The translations under genes were made by a program, and so were the position numbers. The notes under the pieces were generated by a model, which worked only from the letters and a program-made list of their open reading frames with translations, made no database searches and had not been told where the DNA came from. Below are positions 7,233 through 16,154 of a stretch of DNA of 64,000 nt, piece by piece. The DNA is taken from the NCBI GenBank assembly GCA_022184915.1, contig JAGTJU010000001.1:1366057-1430056 (forward strand). Reading direction: 5' to 3'. How positions within the stretch are numbered: the first letter of the stretch is position 1; every line of letters starts with the position of its first letter. This DNA comes from Myxococcales bacterium (GTDB lineage: Bacteria > Myxococcota_A > Polyangia > Fen-1088).

Positions 7233-9470
7233 ATGGCGGGGCGGGACAAACCGGGACATCGGCAACCGCCGCACCCTCCACCCCAGCCCGTGCTCGAGGA
7301 GCAGACCCTTCTTGCGCGCGTGAACCAAAGCTTGCAAGGCCGTGGGCTTGCAGGCCCCCGACGCCGCGAGTTGCCCGAACAGTACGCGCGTGAGCTCATC
7401 GGTTTGCGCGACGAGATTGCCGAGGCGCGCCTCGAGGACGTTCCGGCCCTGGTGGCACAGATGGAACGGCTCCAGGAGGTGGGCGCACGACGCGTGCAGG
7501 TGCAGGAACTGCTCGTGGATACGGCTTCCCCTTACTTCGGTCACCTGCGGCTCCGCGAACAGGTCGCGGGCCGCGCCGAGGTGACCCGCGACGTGCTGAT
7601 CGGCCGCGCCACCTTCATCGATCCCAAGGCGCGGGTGAACATCGTCGATTGGCGAGACGCCCCGGCCAGTCAGCTTTACTACCGCTACGAGGAAGGTGAC
7701 GACTACGCCGAGACCTTTGGCACCCGCGAGGTCGAGGGTGTGATCGAGGCCCGGCGGACCGTGACGATCACCGAGGGGAAGCTCTTGCGTGTGGCCACGG
7801 CCGAGGAGGTCTGGGTGCCCGATGCCACCGCGCCTGCGGGGTGGCGGGTCGAGCCGCCCGAGGTGGCCAGCCTGCAGGGCGGGGAGCTGACGGCCCGCAG
7901 GCCGGACGGAACGGGCGTGCTTGGCGCAGGGCCCGGCGGTCAGCAACGCCTGGACCGGCATTTGCCCGAGATCGCGGCGCTCATCGATCCGCGGCAGTTC
8001 GAGCTCATCACGAAGCCCTCTTCGGGATTGGTGGTGATTCAAGGGGGTGCGGGCAGTGGGAAGACCACGATCGGCCTTCACCGCATCGCCTACCTCAACT
8101 TCAATCACCCCGAGGCGTTTTCTCCGAAGCGCATGCTGGTCGTGACCTTCGGGGCGGCCCTCGCGGCGTACATCAGCCAGGTGCTGCCGGCGCTCGGGGT
8201 CGAGGGGGTGCGCGTGGTGACCTTCGGCGCCTGGGCGGTCAACGAACTTGGCAAGTGCCTGCCGGCGCTCGAGTTCAGGCTGGTCGAGGATTCACCTCCC
8301 GCCGTCACGCGGGTCAAGAGCCATCCGGCGGTATTGCACGAGCTCGAGCGGCGCACGCGTGAGGCCCTGGCGGATCGGCGCAAGCTGTCTCGCCGGGCCA
8401 CGCTCGAGCTCTGGGCCGAGCTGATGACCGACAAGCCGGCGCTCCTGCAGCTCCTCACGAGCGACCCGGAGATGCCCTTGCCCGCGGCCGATGTCGAAGC
8501 CGCCCACGAGCACATGGGGGTGCGCACGGCGGCCCTGCTCGAGCGAGACGCGTCGGTTCGCCGCGAAGAACGCATCGAGGCGCATCGGCGTGAGCGCTTC
8601 GGCGCCCCCGAAGACGACGAGGTTCGGGGCGACGTGGGCGTGGACGGTGAGCGCACCGAGGATCGGAGGGGCCTTCTGGATCTCGAGGATGTCGCCTTGC
8701 TCTTGCGCGTGCATCAGTTGCTCCACGGCCCCCGCAAGGAGCTGGCGCATCTGTTCGTCGACGAGGCTCAAGATCTGTCGCCCGTGGAGCTGGCTGTACT
8801 GATCGGGGGCGCCTCCAAGCGTCGATCGGTCACGCTGGCCGGAGATACCGCGCAACGCTTGTTCTTGGACAACGGCTTTGGCGATTGGCGTTCGGTGCTG
8901 CGGCACCTCGGCCTTGCGCACGTGGCGGTCGAGCCCCTCAGGATTGCGTACCGCTCGACGCGGCAGATCATGCAGCTCGCCCGCCACGCCATGGGCCCCC
9001 TGCTTTCGGGTGAGCCTCCTCAGGCCCCTCGGGCAGGCGCCCCGGTGGAGGTGCACAGCTTTACCGGCACAGGCCCCGCGGTGGCCTTTTTGGCCGAAGC
9101 GCTCCGCCCGCTTTTCGTACGTGAACCACGGGCCACCGTGGCGTTGCTTGCACGCCACCCCGAGCAGGCCGATCGGTACTTCGAGGGCCTGCGCCGGGCC
9201 GAGGTGCCGTCGTTGCGGCGCGTGCGCGCGCAGGAGTTCGCGTTTCGCCCCGGCATCGAGGTCACCGAGATTCGCCAGGTCAAGGGGCTCGAGTTCGACT
9301 ACGTGGTGATGCTCGACGTGAACGCCACCACCTTCGGGACTGACGACGAGTCCCGACACCTCTTCCACATCGCGGCCACACGGGCCGCTTACCAGCTGTG
9401 GCTGCTCGTTACCGACAGGCCCAGCGCCCTCATTCCGGACGCACGAGACCTCCCACCACGCGCACCTTGA
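7233..9470 (+). CDS. HelD-like superfamily 1 helicase / UvrD-type ATPase
   Basis: A 745-residue protein. The N-terminal ~250 residues have the layout of HelD proteins, including IVDWRDAPASQLYYRYEEG (about 137-155). The SF1 motor then starts with Walker A QGGAGSGKTTIG (270-281) and Walker B FVDEAQDLSP (about 508-517), with later motifs LAGDTAQRL, RIAYRSTRQI, VKGLEFDYVVMLD and HIAATRAAYQ. In Bacillus and mycobacteria such proteins dislodge stalled RNA polymerase; whether this one does so is an inference from family. The start ATG 7233 is chosen because the upstream part of the longer frame overlaps the end of argS. The 3' end overlaps the convergent gene at 9430-9816 by 41 bases, which is unusual because both coding frames share it. 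Confidence 0.85.
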   Translation: MAGRDKPGHRQPPHPPPQPVLEEQTLLARVNQSLQGRGLAGPRRRELPEQYARELIGLRDEIAEARLEDVPALVAQMERLQEVGARRVQVQELLVDTASPYFGHLRLREQVAGRAEVTRDVLIGRATFIDPKARVNIVDWRDAPASQLYYRYEEGDDYAETFGTREVEGVIEARRTVTITEGKLLRVATAEEVWVPDATAPAGWRVEPPEVASLQGGELTARRPDGTGVLGAGPGGQQRLDRHLPEIAALIDPRQFELITKPSSGLVVIQGGAGSGKTTIGLHRIAYLNFNHPEAFSPKRMLVVTFGAALAAYISQVLPALGVEGVRVVTFGAWAVNELGKCLPALEFRLVEDSPPAVTRVKSHPAVLHELERRTREALADRRKLSRRATLELWAELMTDKPALLQLLTSDPEMPLPAADVEAAHEHMGVRTAALLERDASVRREERIEAHRRERFGAPEDDEVRGDVGVDGERTEDRRGLLDLEDVALLLRVHQLLHGPRKELAHLFVDEAQDLSPVELAVLIGGASKRRSVTLAGDTAQRLFLDNGFGDWRSVLRHLGLAHVAVEPLRIAYRSTRQIMQLARHAMGPLLSGEPPQAPRAGAPVEVHSFTGTGPAVAFLAEALRPLFVREPRATVALLARHPEQADRYFEGLRRAEVPSLRRVRAQEFAFRPGIEVTEIRQVKGLEFDYVVMLDVNATTFGTDDESRHLFHIAATRAAYQLWLLVTDRPSALIPDARDLPPRAP

Positions 9471-9816
9471 ACGGGATGTCGTAGCGTTCGAGGACCACCT
9501 CCGCCGCCATGAGCATGTCTTTGGCGAGCCCGTGCGGCGGGACCGCACAATCGAGCTCGAAGCGCACCGCCTTGCCGGCGTACTGCGGGTACTGCTCGAG
9601 GAAAAATCCATCCGCCACGTACCCCAGATAGCGATCGATTTTTTCCTGGAGCTGGCGCAGCTGCGGCTCACCGTGGCTCCAGTCCCGATCCTCCACCATC
9701 AGGAGCACCACGGTGTCTGTCTCGGGATCGACGCGGATGAGGTCGACCACCGTGGGGAAGGCCACGCCGCGGCCGCCGAACTCTTCCTTCAACTGCTCGG
9801 GTGTGATGCGTTCCAT
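9430..9816 (-). CDS. DUF6572-like conserved small protein
   Basis: A 128-residue soluble protein without signal peptide or membrane segment. It has a compact alpha/beta appearance with VVDLIRVDPETDTVVLLMV near the N-terminus, then LRQLQEKIDRYLGYVADGFF and a final KVRVVGGLV. The pattern 'VDxIxxDPExxxVxLxxxDxxxW' followed by a helix with LQEKIxxYL matches, as far as I remember, the DUF6572 family, whose function is unknown. It is 70 bases downstream of tcdA on the same strand and its last 41 bases overlap the 3' end of the HelD-like gene in antisense. No regulatory site was seen. Confidence 0.7.
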   Translation of the reverse strand: MERITPEQLKEEFGGRGVAFPTVVDLIRVDPETDTVVLLMVEDRDWSHGEPQLRQLQEKIDRYLGYVADGFFLEQYPQYAGKAVRFELDCAVPPHGLAKDMLMAAEVVLERYDIPFKVRVVGGLVRPE

Positions 9817-9886
9817 CGAAGGCTGTAAAGCCTAGCAGCGCCCGGGGGCCCTGCCCACCCGTACGCGCCAGCCACCGCGTGACGTC

Positions 9887-10756
9887 TCAGGCGCAGCTGT
9901 CGCCCTGGGTCGCAAAGGTCGCGGCCGGGGGCGAAGGGGCGCTGGGTGCAGGCGCGGGCGCTTGCCTGGCGGGCGTTCCCACGAGCAAGCGCACGGCGGT
10001 GGCCGCGGCCGCGAGTCCGAAGGCAGCGGGCACGAAGGCGATCGAGCCCTCGATCCTGTTGCGGTGTTCGCAGCTGTGCAGGCCGTTGTCGCCGCTGGGG
10101 CACACGCAGCGGAAGCCCCCGTCGTCGTAGTCGAGCGCGCGTGGCTCGATGGGCAACTCATCCGAGAACACGGCGTGGATGCCCGTGGGCCGGCTGGCGT
10201 CCAGACCGTAGGTGCGCTTGAGCGCCTTGCGGATCGCAGCCGCGAAGGGATCGTTGAAGGTCTCACATAGATCCACCACCCGCACCCGGGTGGGATCCAC
10301 GCGGGCCGCCGCCCCCATCGACGACACCAAGCGAATGTTGCGCCGGAGGCACGTGACCATGAGGTGCATTTTGGCCGTGATGTTGTCGATGGCGTCCACC
10401 ACCAGGTCAGGCTCGGGGCAGAGCAGCTGGTCCGCGTTGTTGGCGGCGTAGAAGGCCGCGCGCGGGACGATCTGCGCATCGGGGTTGATGGCGGCCAGCC
10501 GTTCGGCCATCACGTTGACCTTGGGTTTGCCCAGCGTGCCCTTCATGGCGTGCAGCTGGCGGTTCGTGTTCGTCACGCAGATGCGGTCGAAGTCCACCAG
10601 GAAGACCCGGCCCACCCCCGAGCGTACGAGCGCCTCGGCAGCGTGAGAGCCCACACCGCCGCAGCCGAACACGGTCACGGTCGAGTGGGCGAGGCGGGCA
10701 AGCCCCTGGTCTCCCAAAAGGCGGGCGGTGCGGTCGAAACGTCGGTGGGTGGTCAC
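9887..10756 (-). CDS. tcdA: tRNA threonylcarbamoyladenosine dehydratase (TcdA/CsdL family)
   Basis: A 289-residue E1-like enzyme. It uses ATP to dehydrate the t6A base at position 37 of ANN-decoding tRNAs to the cyclic ct6A form. The Rossmann loop VFGCGGVGSHAAEAL (29-43) binds ATP, followed by GRVFLVDFDRICVTNTNRQ, and PDLVVDAIDNITAKM is the second conserved block; QLLCPE precedes it. The start is GTG 10756 (VTTHRRFDRTARLLG), which matches the usual N-terminus; longer readings add low-complexity sequence. The C-terminal ~35 residues are Ala/Pro-rich. It lies 61 bases after the LysR-family gene on the same strand and is probably expressed with it. Confidence 0.9.
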   Translation of the reverse strand: MTTHRRFDRTARLLGDQGLARLAHSTVTVFGCGGVGSHAAEALVRSGVGRVFLVDFDRICVTNTNRQLHAMKGTLGKPKVNVMAERLAAINPDAQIVPRAAFYAANNADQLLCPEPDLVVDAIDNITAKMHLMVTCLRRNIRLVSSMGAAARVDPTRVRVVDLCETFNDPFAAAIRKALKRTYGLDASRPTGIHAVFSDELPIEPRALDYDDGGFRCVCPSGDNGLHSCEHRNRIEGSIAFVPAAFGLAAAATAVRLLVGTPARQAPAPAPSAPSPPAATFATQGDSCA

Positions 10757-10817
10757 GGCGCCGATTGTAGCGTCTCCGTCGGCCCGCGGCAGCCTGCGGC
10801 GGCCAGGGAGGGCAGGG

Positions 10818-11729
10818 TCAAGCGGACTGTGCCAGTTCGCGGCGCGCAATCTGTGACAGCGCGAGCACGGCCGGATGCTTGATGCGGCGTTCTGCCGAGA
10901 TCGCGTAGAAGCGCTCCTTGACCTCGTCGGCCTGCCCAAGGAGCTTCACGTCGTACTGCCGCACGATCTCGTCGGCTGCGGCCGTGGGCGCCGCAAAAAC
11001 CCCCATGCCGTTTTGGGCGAAGACCTTCATGAGCGCGCTGTCGGCGAAATCGGCCACGATGTTCGGGCGCACGCCCTGGGCGTCGAGCCAGTTGTCGAGC
11101 GAGCGGCGCAGGGCGGCGCCCTCCATCGGCATGAGCATGGGCGCGCCGTCGAGCGAGCGGGGAAACGTACGCTTCAGCGACTTGGCCAGACCTTCTGCGG
11201 CGAAGAAGCTGATCGTGCTTTCGCCCAGCAAGTGGTTGTAGGCCCGCACGGAGACCCCGGGACTGGCGGGCATGTCGGAGAGCACCATGTCGAGCTCGTG
11301 CATGGCGAGGCGTGCCAGCAGCCGGTCGGCCGTGTCCTCGTAGCAGTAAAGCCGCACGGGCCCCGAGATCTTCAAGGCCGGCTCGAGCAGCCGGTGCGCG
11401 AGCAGCTTGGGCACCATCTCGGCGACACCCACAGCCAGGCGCAACGGACGCCCGGTGGGCAGACCCTTCACCACGTCCTGGAGCTCACGGCCCAGGGTGA
11501 AGATTTCGTCGGCGTAGCGGAACACCGTCTGGCCCACTTCGCTCACTCTTACCCCGCGTCCCTCGCGCACCAAAAGCGCCTCGCCAAAATTCTCCTCGAG
11601 AGCCCTGATTTGCCCGCTGATCGTGGGCTGTGCCAGGCGCAAGCGTTCGGCCGCCCGGGAGACGCTGCCCTCCTTGACCACGGTCCAAAAGTAGTAGAGG
11701 TGGTGGTAGTTGAGCCATTCCATGCGCAT
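10818..11729 (-). CDS. nhaR: LysR-family regulator of the NhaR type
   Basis: A 303-residue transcription factor. The N-terminal winged helix-turn-helix contains MEWLNYHHLYYFWTVVKEG, then RLAQPTISGQIRALEE and GEALLVREGRGVRVSEVG, all typical of NhaR, which activates the Na+/H+ antiporter gene nhaA in enterobacteria in response to Na+. The effector domain (about 90-300) has the PBP2 fold with AQNGMGVFAAPTAAADEI. No nhaA is visible nearby, but the window contains an Mrp antiporter and a CPA2 antiporter that could be targets; this is inference. The gene starts 16 bases after the sigma-factor stop, implying an operon. ATG 11723 is an alternative start two codons downstream. Confidence 0.88.
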   Translation of the reverse strand: MRMEWLNYHHLYYFWTVVKEGSVSRAAERLRLAQPTISGQIRALEENFGEALLVREGRGVRVSEVGQTVFRYADEIFTLGRELQDVVKGLPTGRPLRLAVGVAEMVPKLLAHRLLEPALKISGPVRLYCYEDTADRLLARLAMHELDMVLSDMPASPGVSVRAYNHLLGESTISFFAAEGLAKSLKRTFPRSLDGAPMLMPMEGAALRRSLDNWLDAQGVRPNIVADFADSALMKVFAQNGMGVFAAPTAAADEIVRQYDVKLLGQADEVKERFYAISAERRIKHPAVLALSQIARRELAQSA

Positions 11730-11745
11730 GCGTCCTTCCGTCCGG

Positions 11746-12354
11746 TCAAGCGGCCAGGTGGAGATCGTCGCCGAGCTCGTCCTTGCGCAAGCGGCGCCGC
11801 AAGCAGGCGAGTGCCTCTTGCTCGAGCTGCCGGGCGCGCTCGCGGGACATGCCCAGCTCGCGGGCCACTTCGGCCAGAGGGGGTTGGTCGTCGTCGAAGT
11901 AGCGCCGCTTCAAGATGTGCTGGAGGCGCGGCGTCAGCGTGCTCAGCAACCTGCGGGTGCAGGCTGCGACCTGCTCCGCGGCGAGCGTGCGCTCGGGCGC
12001 GTCGTCAGAGTGCCCCTCCGGCGTCGCTGCGCCCACGTCGTCCGGCAGGGACTCGTGTCCGCGGCTTTCGAGCGCGACCCGCGCGGCCTGCATGGCCTCG
12101 GCGCGCATCCAGTGGGCGGCGTACGTGATGAAACGAACCCCGCGGCGCGCGTCGAAGCGGTGGGCGGCTTCCACCGCCCCCATGAGGGCGCCTGCCACCG
12201 CCTCCTCGAAAGCCGTGGGATCGTGCCGTAACGACCGTGCCACAAAGAACGCGTAGGGCCGTACGGACGCCACGAGCCGTTCGAGCGCGGCCGGGTCTCG
12301 GGTTTCACACCATCGGTTCACGATGGCCAGTTCCTCTTCCGTGGTCATGCGCAT
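11746..12354 (-). CDS. Sigma-70 family RNA polymerase sigma factor (RpoH-like, regions 2 and 4)
   Basis: A 202-residue alternative sigma factor. Region 2 spans about residues 30-105, with FEEAVAGALMGAVEAAHRFD and the -10 binding helix FITYAAHWMRAEAM. Region 4 is C-terminal with LTPRLQHILKRRYFDDD and the -35 binding helix EVARELGMSRERARQLEQEA. Region 1.1 is missing and the spacer is short, which fits group 3 or RpoH-like sigmas; the shortness argues against the primary sigma. ATG 12354 (MRMTTEEELAIVN) is chosen because the 20 upstream codons are Phe/Arg-rich and unlike the family. A strong hairpin lies 58 bases upstream. The gene runs into nhaR 16 bases downstream. Confidence 0.85.
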   Translation of the reverse strand: MRMTTEEELAIVNRWCETRDPAALERLVASVRPYAFFVARSLRHDPTAFEEAVAGALMGAVEAAHRFDARRGVRFITYAAHWMRAEAMQAARVALESRGHESLPDDVGAATPEGHSDDAPERTLAAEQVAACTRRLLSTLTPRLQHILKRRYFDDDQPPLAEVARELGMSRERARQLEQEALACLRRRLRKDELGDDLHLAA

Positions 12355-12411
12355 GGTTCGAAGATGCCGCGAAGTCGATCGAAAGAAAAAGAGAAAATTA
12401 GCGTGACGAAT

Positions 12412-12453
12412 CATCGGTTTTTTCGAATCATTGCGCCGCTCGAAAAACCGATG
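12412..12453. promoter_or_regulatory. Long inverted repeat upstream of the sigma gene
   Basis: CATCGGTTTTTTCGA (12412-12426) pairs with TCGAAAAACCGATG (12440-12453) across a 13-base loop, with one extra T in the left arm. It lies between the purK stop and the sigma-factor start, both leftward. It could terminate purEK transcription, although no T run follows on the minus strand, or act as an operator or RNA hairpin for the sigma gene. Confidence 0.6.
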
Positions 12454-12562
12454 GATTGCGGACAGCCCTTAGATGCTGGCCGCCCCAAGGGCACGGCGCC
12501 GCCGCCGTGAGGACGCACGGGCGCCCCGTCTGGCAGAGGGCCGCTGCGAAAGCCCTGGAGCT

Positions 12563-13753
12563 TTAGCCGCGCTCGGGCAGCCCGGCCGCCCGGCTGAGCT
12601 CGGCGTGGAGGCGCTCGGCTTTTGCAAGCGCGCGCCCCCGGTCGGCGTCCAACACGAGCAGGTGGCCCATCTTGCGGCCCTTGCGCGCGGGAGACTTTCC
12701 GTAAAGGTGAAGCCTCACCCCGTCCTCGCGGCAGAGCTCGGCAAAGCGGGGCTCCCCGGCTTGCCACAGGTCCCCGAGCAGGTTCAGCATCACCGCGGGC
12801 ACGTAGGTCGTGGTGTCGCCCAGCGGCCATCCGGCTATCGCGCGGAGGTGCTGCTCGAACTGGCTGGTGGCCGAGGCCCCCCAGGTAAAGTGGCCGCTGT
12901 TGTGCACACGCGGCGCGACCTCGTTGATGAGCAAGCGCCCATCGGCAAGCTCGAACAGCTCCACGGTCAAAAGGCCCACGTAGGCGAACGCATCGGCGAG
13001 GGTGCGGGCGATCGCCAGGGCCCGTTCCGCGGTGTCTGCGTTCACCTCGGCCGGCGCCACCGTGGTGTGCAAGATGCCGCTGCGGTGCACGTTCTCGACG
13101 ATCGGGTAGGCGCGAATGTGTCCCTCGGCGTCACGGCCGAGCGCGATCGAAAGCTCGCGGACGAAAGGCACGAGCGCTTCGAGCACGCAGGGTGACGCCC
13201 CGAGCTTCTGCCAGGCGTCCTCCAGCCCGGACGCCTCCGCAAGGCGGGCCTGCCCCAGCCCGTCGTAGCCACCTTCGCGTCGCTTGAGCACGCCGGGGCC
13301 CGGCAAGCGGCTTCGGGCCACCGCCAAGCTCTCCGCGTCGTGCACCTCCGCGTACGCCGTTTGCGGCAGCGCGAGGCTCTCGAGAAAGCGGCGTTGCGCG
13401 AGCCTGTCCTGAATGTGCGCCAGCACGTCGAGGGAGGGCCACAGGGGCGCCTCCGAAGGCAGGGCGGCGCGCAGGGCCGCCACGGGCACGTGCTCGGTTT
13501 CGTAGGTGATGACGTCGCTCGCCTTGGCGAGCGCGCGCAGGCCCTCGACATCGTCGAGAGCTGCCCGTACGTGAACATCGGCCACCGGCGCCGCCGCGGC
13601 CTGGGGGGCGGGATCGAGGATGGCCACGCGAAAGCCCATCCGGCGCGCCTCGAGGGCCATCATGCGGCCGAGCTGCCCGCCGCCGATGAAGCCGATCGTG
13701 GACCCGGGAGCCAAAGCCGCAGGACCTTTGGGCGCCCCTGGCGCCGCGCTCAC
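12563..13753 (-). CDS. purK: N5-carboxyaminoimidazole ribonucleotide synthase
   Basis: A 396-residue ATP-grasp enzyme that carboxylates AIR with ATP and bicarbonate to N5-CAIR in purine synthesis. The N-terminal preATP-grasp domain has [20 protein letters not shown] (about 18-37). The ATP-grasp core includes [25 protein letters not shown] and [13 protein letters not shown], and ends with [18 protein letters not shown], containing the metal-binding residues. Length is at the upper end of the family. Its ATG overlaps the stop of purE (ATGA at 13750-13753), so translation is coupled to purE. Product is passed to PurE, which makes CAIR. Confidence 0.95.
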   Translation of the reverse strand: MSAAPGAPKGPAALAPGSTIGFIGGGQLGRMMALEARRMGFRVAILDPAPQAAAAPVADVHVRAALDDVEGLRALAKASDVITYETEHVPVAALRAALPSEAPLWPSLDVLAHIQDRLAQRRFLESLALPQTAYAEVHDAESLAVARSRLPGPGVLKRREGGYDGLGQARLAEASGLEDAWQKLGASPCVLEALVPFVRELSIALGRDAEGHIRAYPIVENVHRSGILHTTVAPAEVNADTAERALAIARTLADAFAYVGLLTVELFELADGRLLINEVAPRVHNSGHFTWGASATSQFEQHLRAIAGWPLGDTTTYVPAVMLNLLGDLWQAGEPRFAELCREDGVRLHLYGKSPARKGRKMGHLLVLDADRGRALAKAERLHAELSRAAGLPERG

Positions 13754-14250
13754 AGCGACTCCTGCTGGACCCGTGCGGTTTGCTCTTCGCGGAAGCTTTC
13801 GAGCCGCTGCCGCAAGGCGGGGTCGTGCAGCGCCAGGATCTGGATGGCGAGCAGGGCAGCGTTGTGCGCGCCCGCCTCACCGATGGCCAGCGTGCCCACG
13901 GGAATGCCCCGTGGCATCTGCACGATCGATAAGAGCGAGTCCACCCCGTTCAGAGTCGAGCTGCGCACCGGCACGCCCAACACGGGCAGCGTGGTCTTCG
14001 AGGCCGTCATGCCGGGAAGGTGCGCGGCCCCACCGGCGCCGGCGATGATCACCTCGAGGCCCCGTTCGGCGGCCGTGCGGGCGTAGGTGAAGAGGTCATC
14101 GGGGGTCCGGTGCGCCGAAACCACCCGGCACTCGTGCGGCACCTCGAAGCGCGTCAGCACGTCGCTGGCCTCCTTCAAACAGGCCCAGTCGCTTTTGCTG
14201 CCCATGATCACCCCGACCCGCGGGGGCGAGGCGCTGTCGTCACGGCTCAT
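13750..14250 (-). CDS. purE: N5-carboxyaminoimidazole ribonucleotide mutase, class I
   Basis: A 166-residue enzyme that moves the carboxyl group of N5-CAIR to carbon 4, giving CAIR. Conserved elements are [17 protein letters not shown] near the N-terminus, [11 protein letters not shown] with the active-site His, and [15 protein letters not shown] followed by LPVLGVPV. The presence of purK next door supports class I. The gene overlaps purK by four bases and starts 23 bases after an unassigned gene on the same strand. No purine repressor site was recognised. Confidence 0.95.
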   Translation of the reverse strand: MSRDDSASPPRVGVIMGSKSDWACLKEASDVLTRFEVPHECRVVSAHRTPDDLFTYARTAAERGLEVIIAGAGGAAHLPGMTASKTTLPVLGVPVRSSTLNGVDSLLSIVQMPRGIPVGTLAIGEAGAHNAALLAIQILALHDPALRQRLESFREEQTARVQQESL

Positions 14251-14273
14251 CGGTTAATTTGCTCTCGTTGCGT

Positions 14274-14741
14274 CTACGGGTCGAGCCGGGGGACGCCGGG
14301 GGCGCCCACCTGGACGCGCCAGCGCTCGTCCTGCGTGAGCAGGGTCGAGGCGCGCTGCGGATCGGAGGTTACGATCAGCAGCACGTCCCGGCGTTGGAGC
14401 CGCAACATAGCCAAAACGACCGCCTCGCGCAAAGCGCTCTCGCCGGGGGTGGGGCGCGTGACCTCGGGACGCTGCCCGAGCGCCGCCAGGGCCAACGCCG
14501 CTTCGACCCCAGTTTTCGCCGAGGCCAGCACCACCCGCAGCCGTGCGGCACCGAAGGCCTCCCAGAGCGTCTCGAGCGCCAGGGCGGACACGCTGTCCGG
14601 GGTCGCGGTGAACACTTCCGCCGGCGCGCCGACGAGCGGCACATGTGCGAAGCCCAGGGGAAGGAACGGGTCGGGCGGCGCCGGCGCGCAAAGGCGCAGG
14701 GAGCTGCCAGCCAGAAGGGGTGGGTTTTGGCTCATGCGCAC
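14274..14741 (-). CDS. Hypothetical protein upstream of purE
   Basis: A 155-residue predicted protein, probably starting at ATG 14741 or 14735. It is rich in Ala and Leu without clear membrane segments; SVSALALETLWEAFGAARLRVVLA and REAVVLAMLRLQRRDVLLIV read like alternating helices and strands, giving an alpha/beta impression. I recognise no family. The codon pattern is GC-rich at third positions like its neighbours, and it is followed by purE after 23 bases, which supports it being a real first gene of the purEK operon. An overlapping longer frame (14254-14952) is Arg-rich and treated as a shadow. Confidence 0.5.
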   Translation of the reverse strand: MRMSQNPPLLAGSSLRLCAPAPPDPFLPLGFAHVPLVGAPAEVFTATPDSVSALALETLWEAFGAARLRVVLASAKTGVEAALALAALGQRPEVTRPTPGESALREAVVLAMLRLQRRDVLLIVTSDPQRASTLLTQDERWRVQVGAPGVPRLDP

Positions 14742-14783
14742 GACCTCTTCTGGTATGCCGAAGGCCCCCTGCGCGGCACAAAC

Positions 14784-14863
14784 AGATAATTGCAGCGCTT
14801 CGCATAGGCCAGGCCAATGGTTCGGCAGGGCGGCTGGAACGATGCCTGTGGTCGGAATTATCT
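14784..14863. promoter_or_regulatory. Spaced inverted repeat in a divergent promoter region
   Basis: AGATAATT (14784-14791) is the exact reverse complement of AATTATCT (14856-14863), 64 bases apart. These are the most AT-rich spots in the ~250-base gap between the divergent genes at 14741 and 14990. They may be paired operators or simply the two -10 regions. Confidence 0.3.
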
Positions 14864-14989
14864 ATTGGTTTCGAAACGGCCGCGCAGACACACCTGCACC
14901 AGGAAAGCCGTGCGACGCCCCCTCTCTGGCCGAAGGAGGACGTCCGCGGCACTGACCTATCACCCGCACGACGTCACAAGGAGGTTCTC

Positions 14990-15325
14990 GTGAGACTGGA
15001 TATTTTCGTGGATTCGGAGCTGCTTCCGCCCGATGCCCGTGACTACCTGGGCCAGCGGCTCCGCCTGGCCCTGGGCATCTACGGGGCCGAGCTCCGCCGC
15101 GTCCGCGTCCAGGTGCGCGACGAGAACGAGGGCCCGCAGGGACCCCTCCTGCGCTGTACCCTGCGCGCCTCGGGGCCGCTCGTGGGCGCGCTCACCCTGG
15201 ACGAGGTAGACGCCAGCTTCACACGGGCCGTCGACCGACTGGCCGACCGGATGGCCCGCACCATGGCCCGCACGCTCGAAAGCAAGCGCATCATGCGGCA
15301 GCCCCCACGCCGCATGCGGGCCTGA
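14990..15325 (+). CDS. Small HPF/RaiA-like ribosome-associated protein (tentative)
   Basis: A 111-residue protein starting at GTG 14990, fixed by a near-perfect Shine-Dalgarno AAGGAGG six bases upstream. The sequence VRLDIFVDSELLPP, then RVRVQVRDENEGPQGP, CTLRASG and a C-terminal helix AVDRLADRMARTMART follows the beta-alpha-beta-beta-beta-alpha order of the S30AE/HPF fold: a strand pair with an exposed RDEN turn, then a basic amphipathic helix. Such proteins bind ribosomes and promote hibernation; assignment here is by pattern only. It converges with fpr, 16 bases away. Confidence 0.6.
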   Translation: MRLDIFVDSELLPPDARDYLGQRLRLALGIYGAELRRVRVQVRDENEGPQGPLLRCTLRASGPLVGALTLDEVDASFTRAVDRLADRMARTMARTLESKRIMRQPPRRMRA

Positions 15326-15341
15326 GGGGCCCACGCAGCCG

Positions 15342-16115
15342 CTACTTTTCGACGAACGCCTTTTCGATGACGTACTCCCCCATCTCTCCGCTGCTGCCCT
15401 CGCCAAACCCCTGGTTTTCCAGCCAGCCCGTGAGATCAGTGAGCATGGCGGGGCTTCCGCACAGCATGACCCGGTCGTGGGCCGGATCGAGGGGTGGCAG
15501 CCCCACGTTGGCGCTCAAGGTGCCGCTGGCCAGAAGGTCCGAGATGCGGCCCTGGTTCCGAAACGGCTCCCGGGTGACGGTGGGGTAGTAGACCAGCTGG
15601 TTGCGCACCGACTCGCCGATGAGCTCGTGGTTTGGCAGTTCGCTCTCGAGATACTGCCGGTACGCCAGATCGGCCACGCGCCTGACACCGTGGACCAGAA
15701 TCACTTTCTCGAAGCGTTCGTAGGTCTCGAAGTCGCGGACGATGCTCAAAAAGGGCGCCAGACCCGTGCCGGTGGACAGCAAGTACAGGTTCTTGCCCGG
15801 CTTCAGGTTGTCCACGATGAGGGTGCCTGTGGCCTTTTTGCCCACGAGGATGGGATCGCCGGGTTTGACGTGCTGTAGCTTCGAGGTGAGCGCCCCGTCG
15901 GGCACCTTGATGCTGTAGAACTCGAGGTGCTCGTCGTAGTTCGCGCTCACCAAGCTGTAGGCCCGCAAAAGGGGGCGCCCTTCGAGCTCCAGGCCCAACA
16001 GCACGAAGTGCCCGTTGCGAAACCGCAACCCGGCGCTCCGGGTGGTGGTGAAGCTGAAGAGCGTTTCGTTCCAGTGGTGAACGCTCAGAACGGTTTCCTG
16101 ATTCACGGCGGCCAT
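15342..16115 (-). CDS. fpr: Ferredoxin-NADP+ reductase
   Basis: A 257-residue flavoprotein that transfers electrons between NADP(H) and ferredoxin or flavodoxin. The FAD-binding barrel carries LLRAYSLVSANY (RxYS motif) and the flavin phosphate loop; the NADP domain has YLLSTGTGLAPFLSIVRD and MLCGSPAMLTDL, and the C-terminus ends AFVEK, a short form typical of bacterial Fpr. It is transcribed divergently from a LysR-family gene with only 72 bases between them. In Pseudomonas the same pairing (fpr and finR) gives oxidative-stress control of fpr; the arrangement here suggests the same. Confidence 0.93.
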   Translation of the reverse strand: MAAVNQETVLSVHHWNETLFSFTTTRSAGLRFRNGHFVLLGLELEGRPLLRAYSLVSANYDEHLEFYSIKVPDGALTSKLQHVKPGDPILVGKKATGTLIVDNLKPGKNLYLLSTGTGLAPFLSIVRDFETYERFEKVILVHGVRRVADLAYRQYLESELPNHELIGESVRNQLVYYPTVTREPFRNQGRISDLLASGTLSANVGLPPLDPAHDRVMLCGSPAMLTDLTGWLENQGFGEGSSGEMGEYVIEKAFVEK

Positions 16116-16154
16116 GACTTAGGTGTACGGCAGGGAGTGTTTTCGGTAAATCGG

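Noticed and set aside
8292-9671. 459-residue minus frame opposite the HelD-like gene
   Set aside because: Shadow of the helicase frame; contains no recognisable domain.
10875-12128. Long plus frame opposite nhaR and the sigma factor
   Set aside because: It reads complementary codons of two well-supported genes.
14254-14952. Alternative minus frame overlapping the gene before purE
   Set aside because: Arg/Ala-rich with no pattern; the 14274-14741 frame has normal residue balance and operon spacing.
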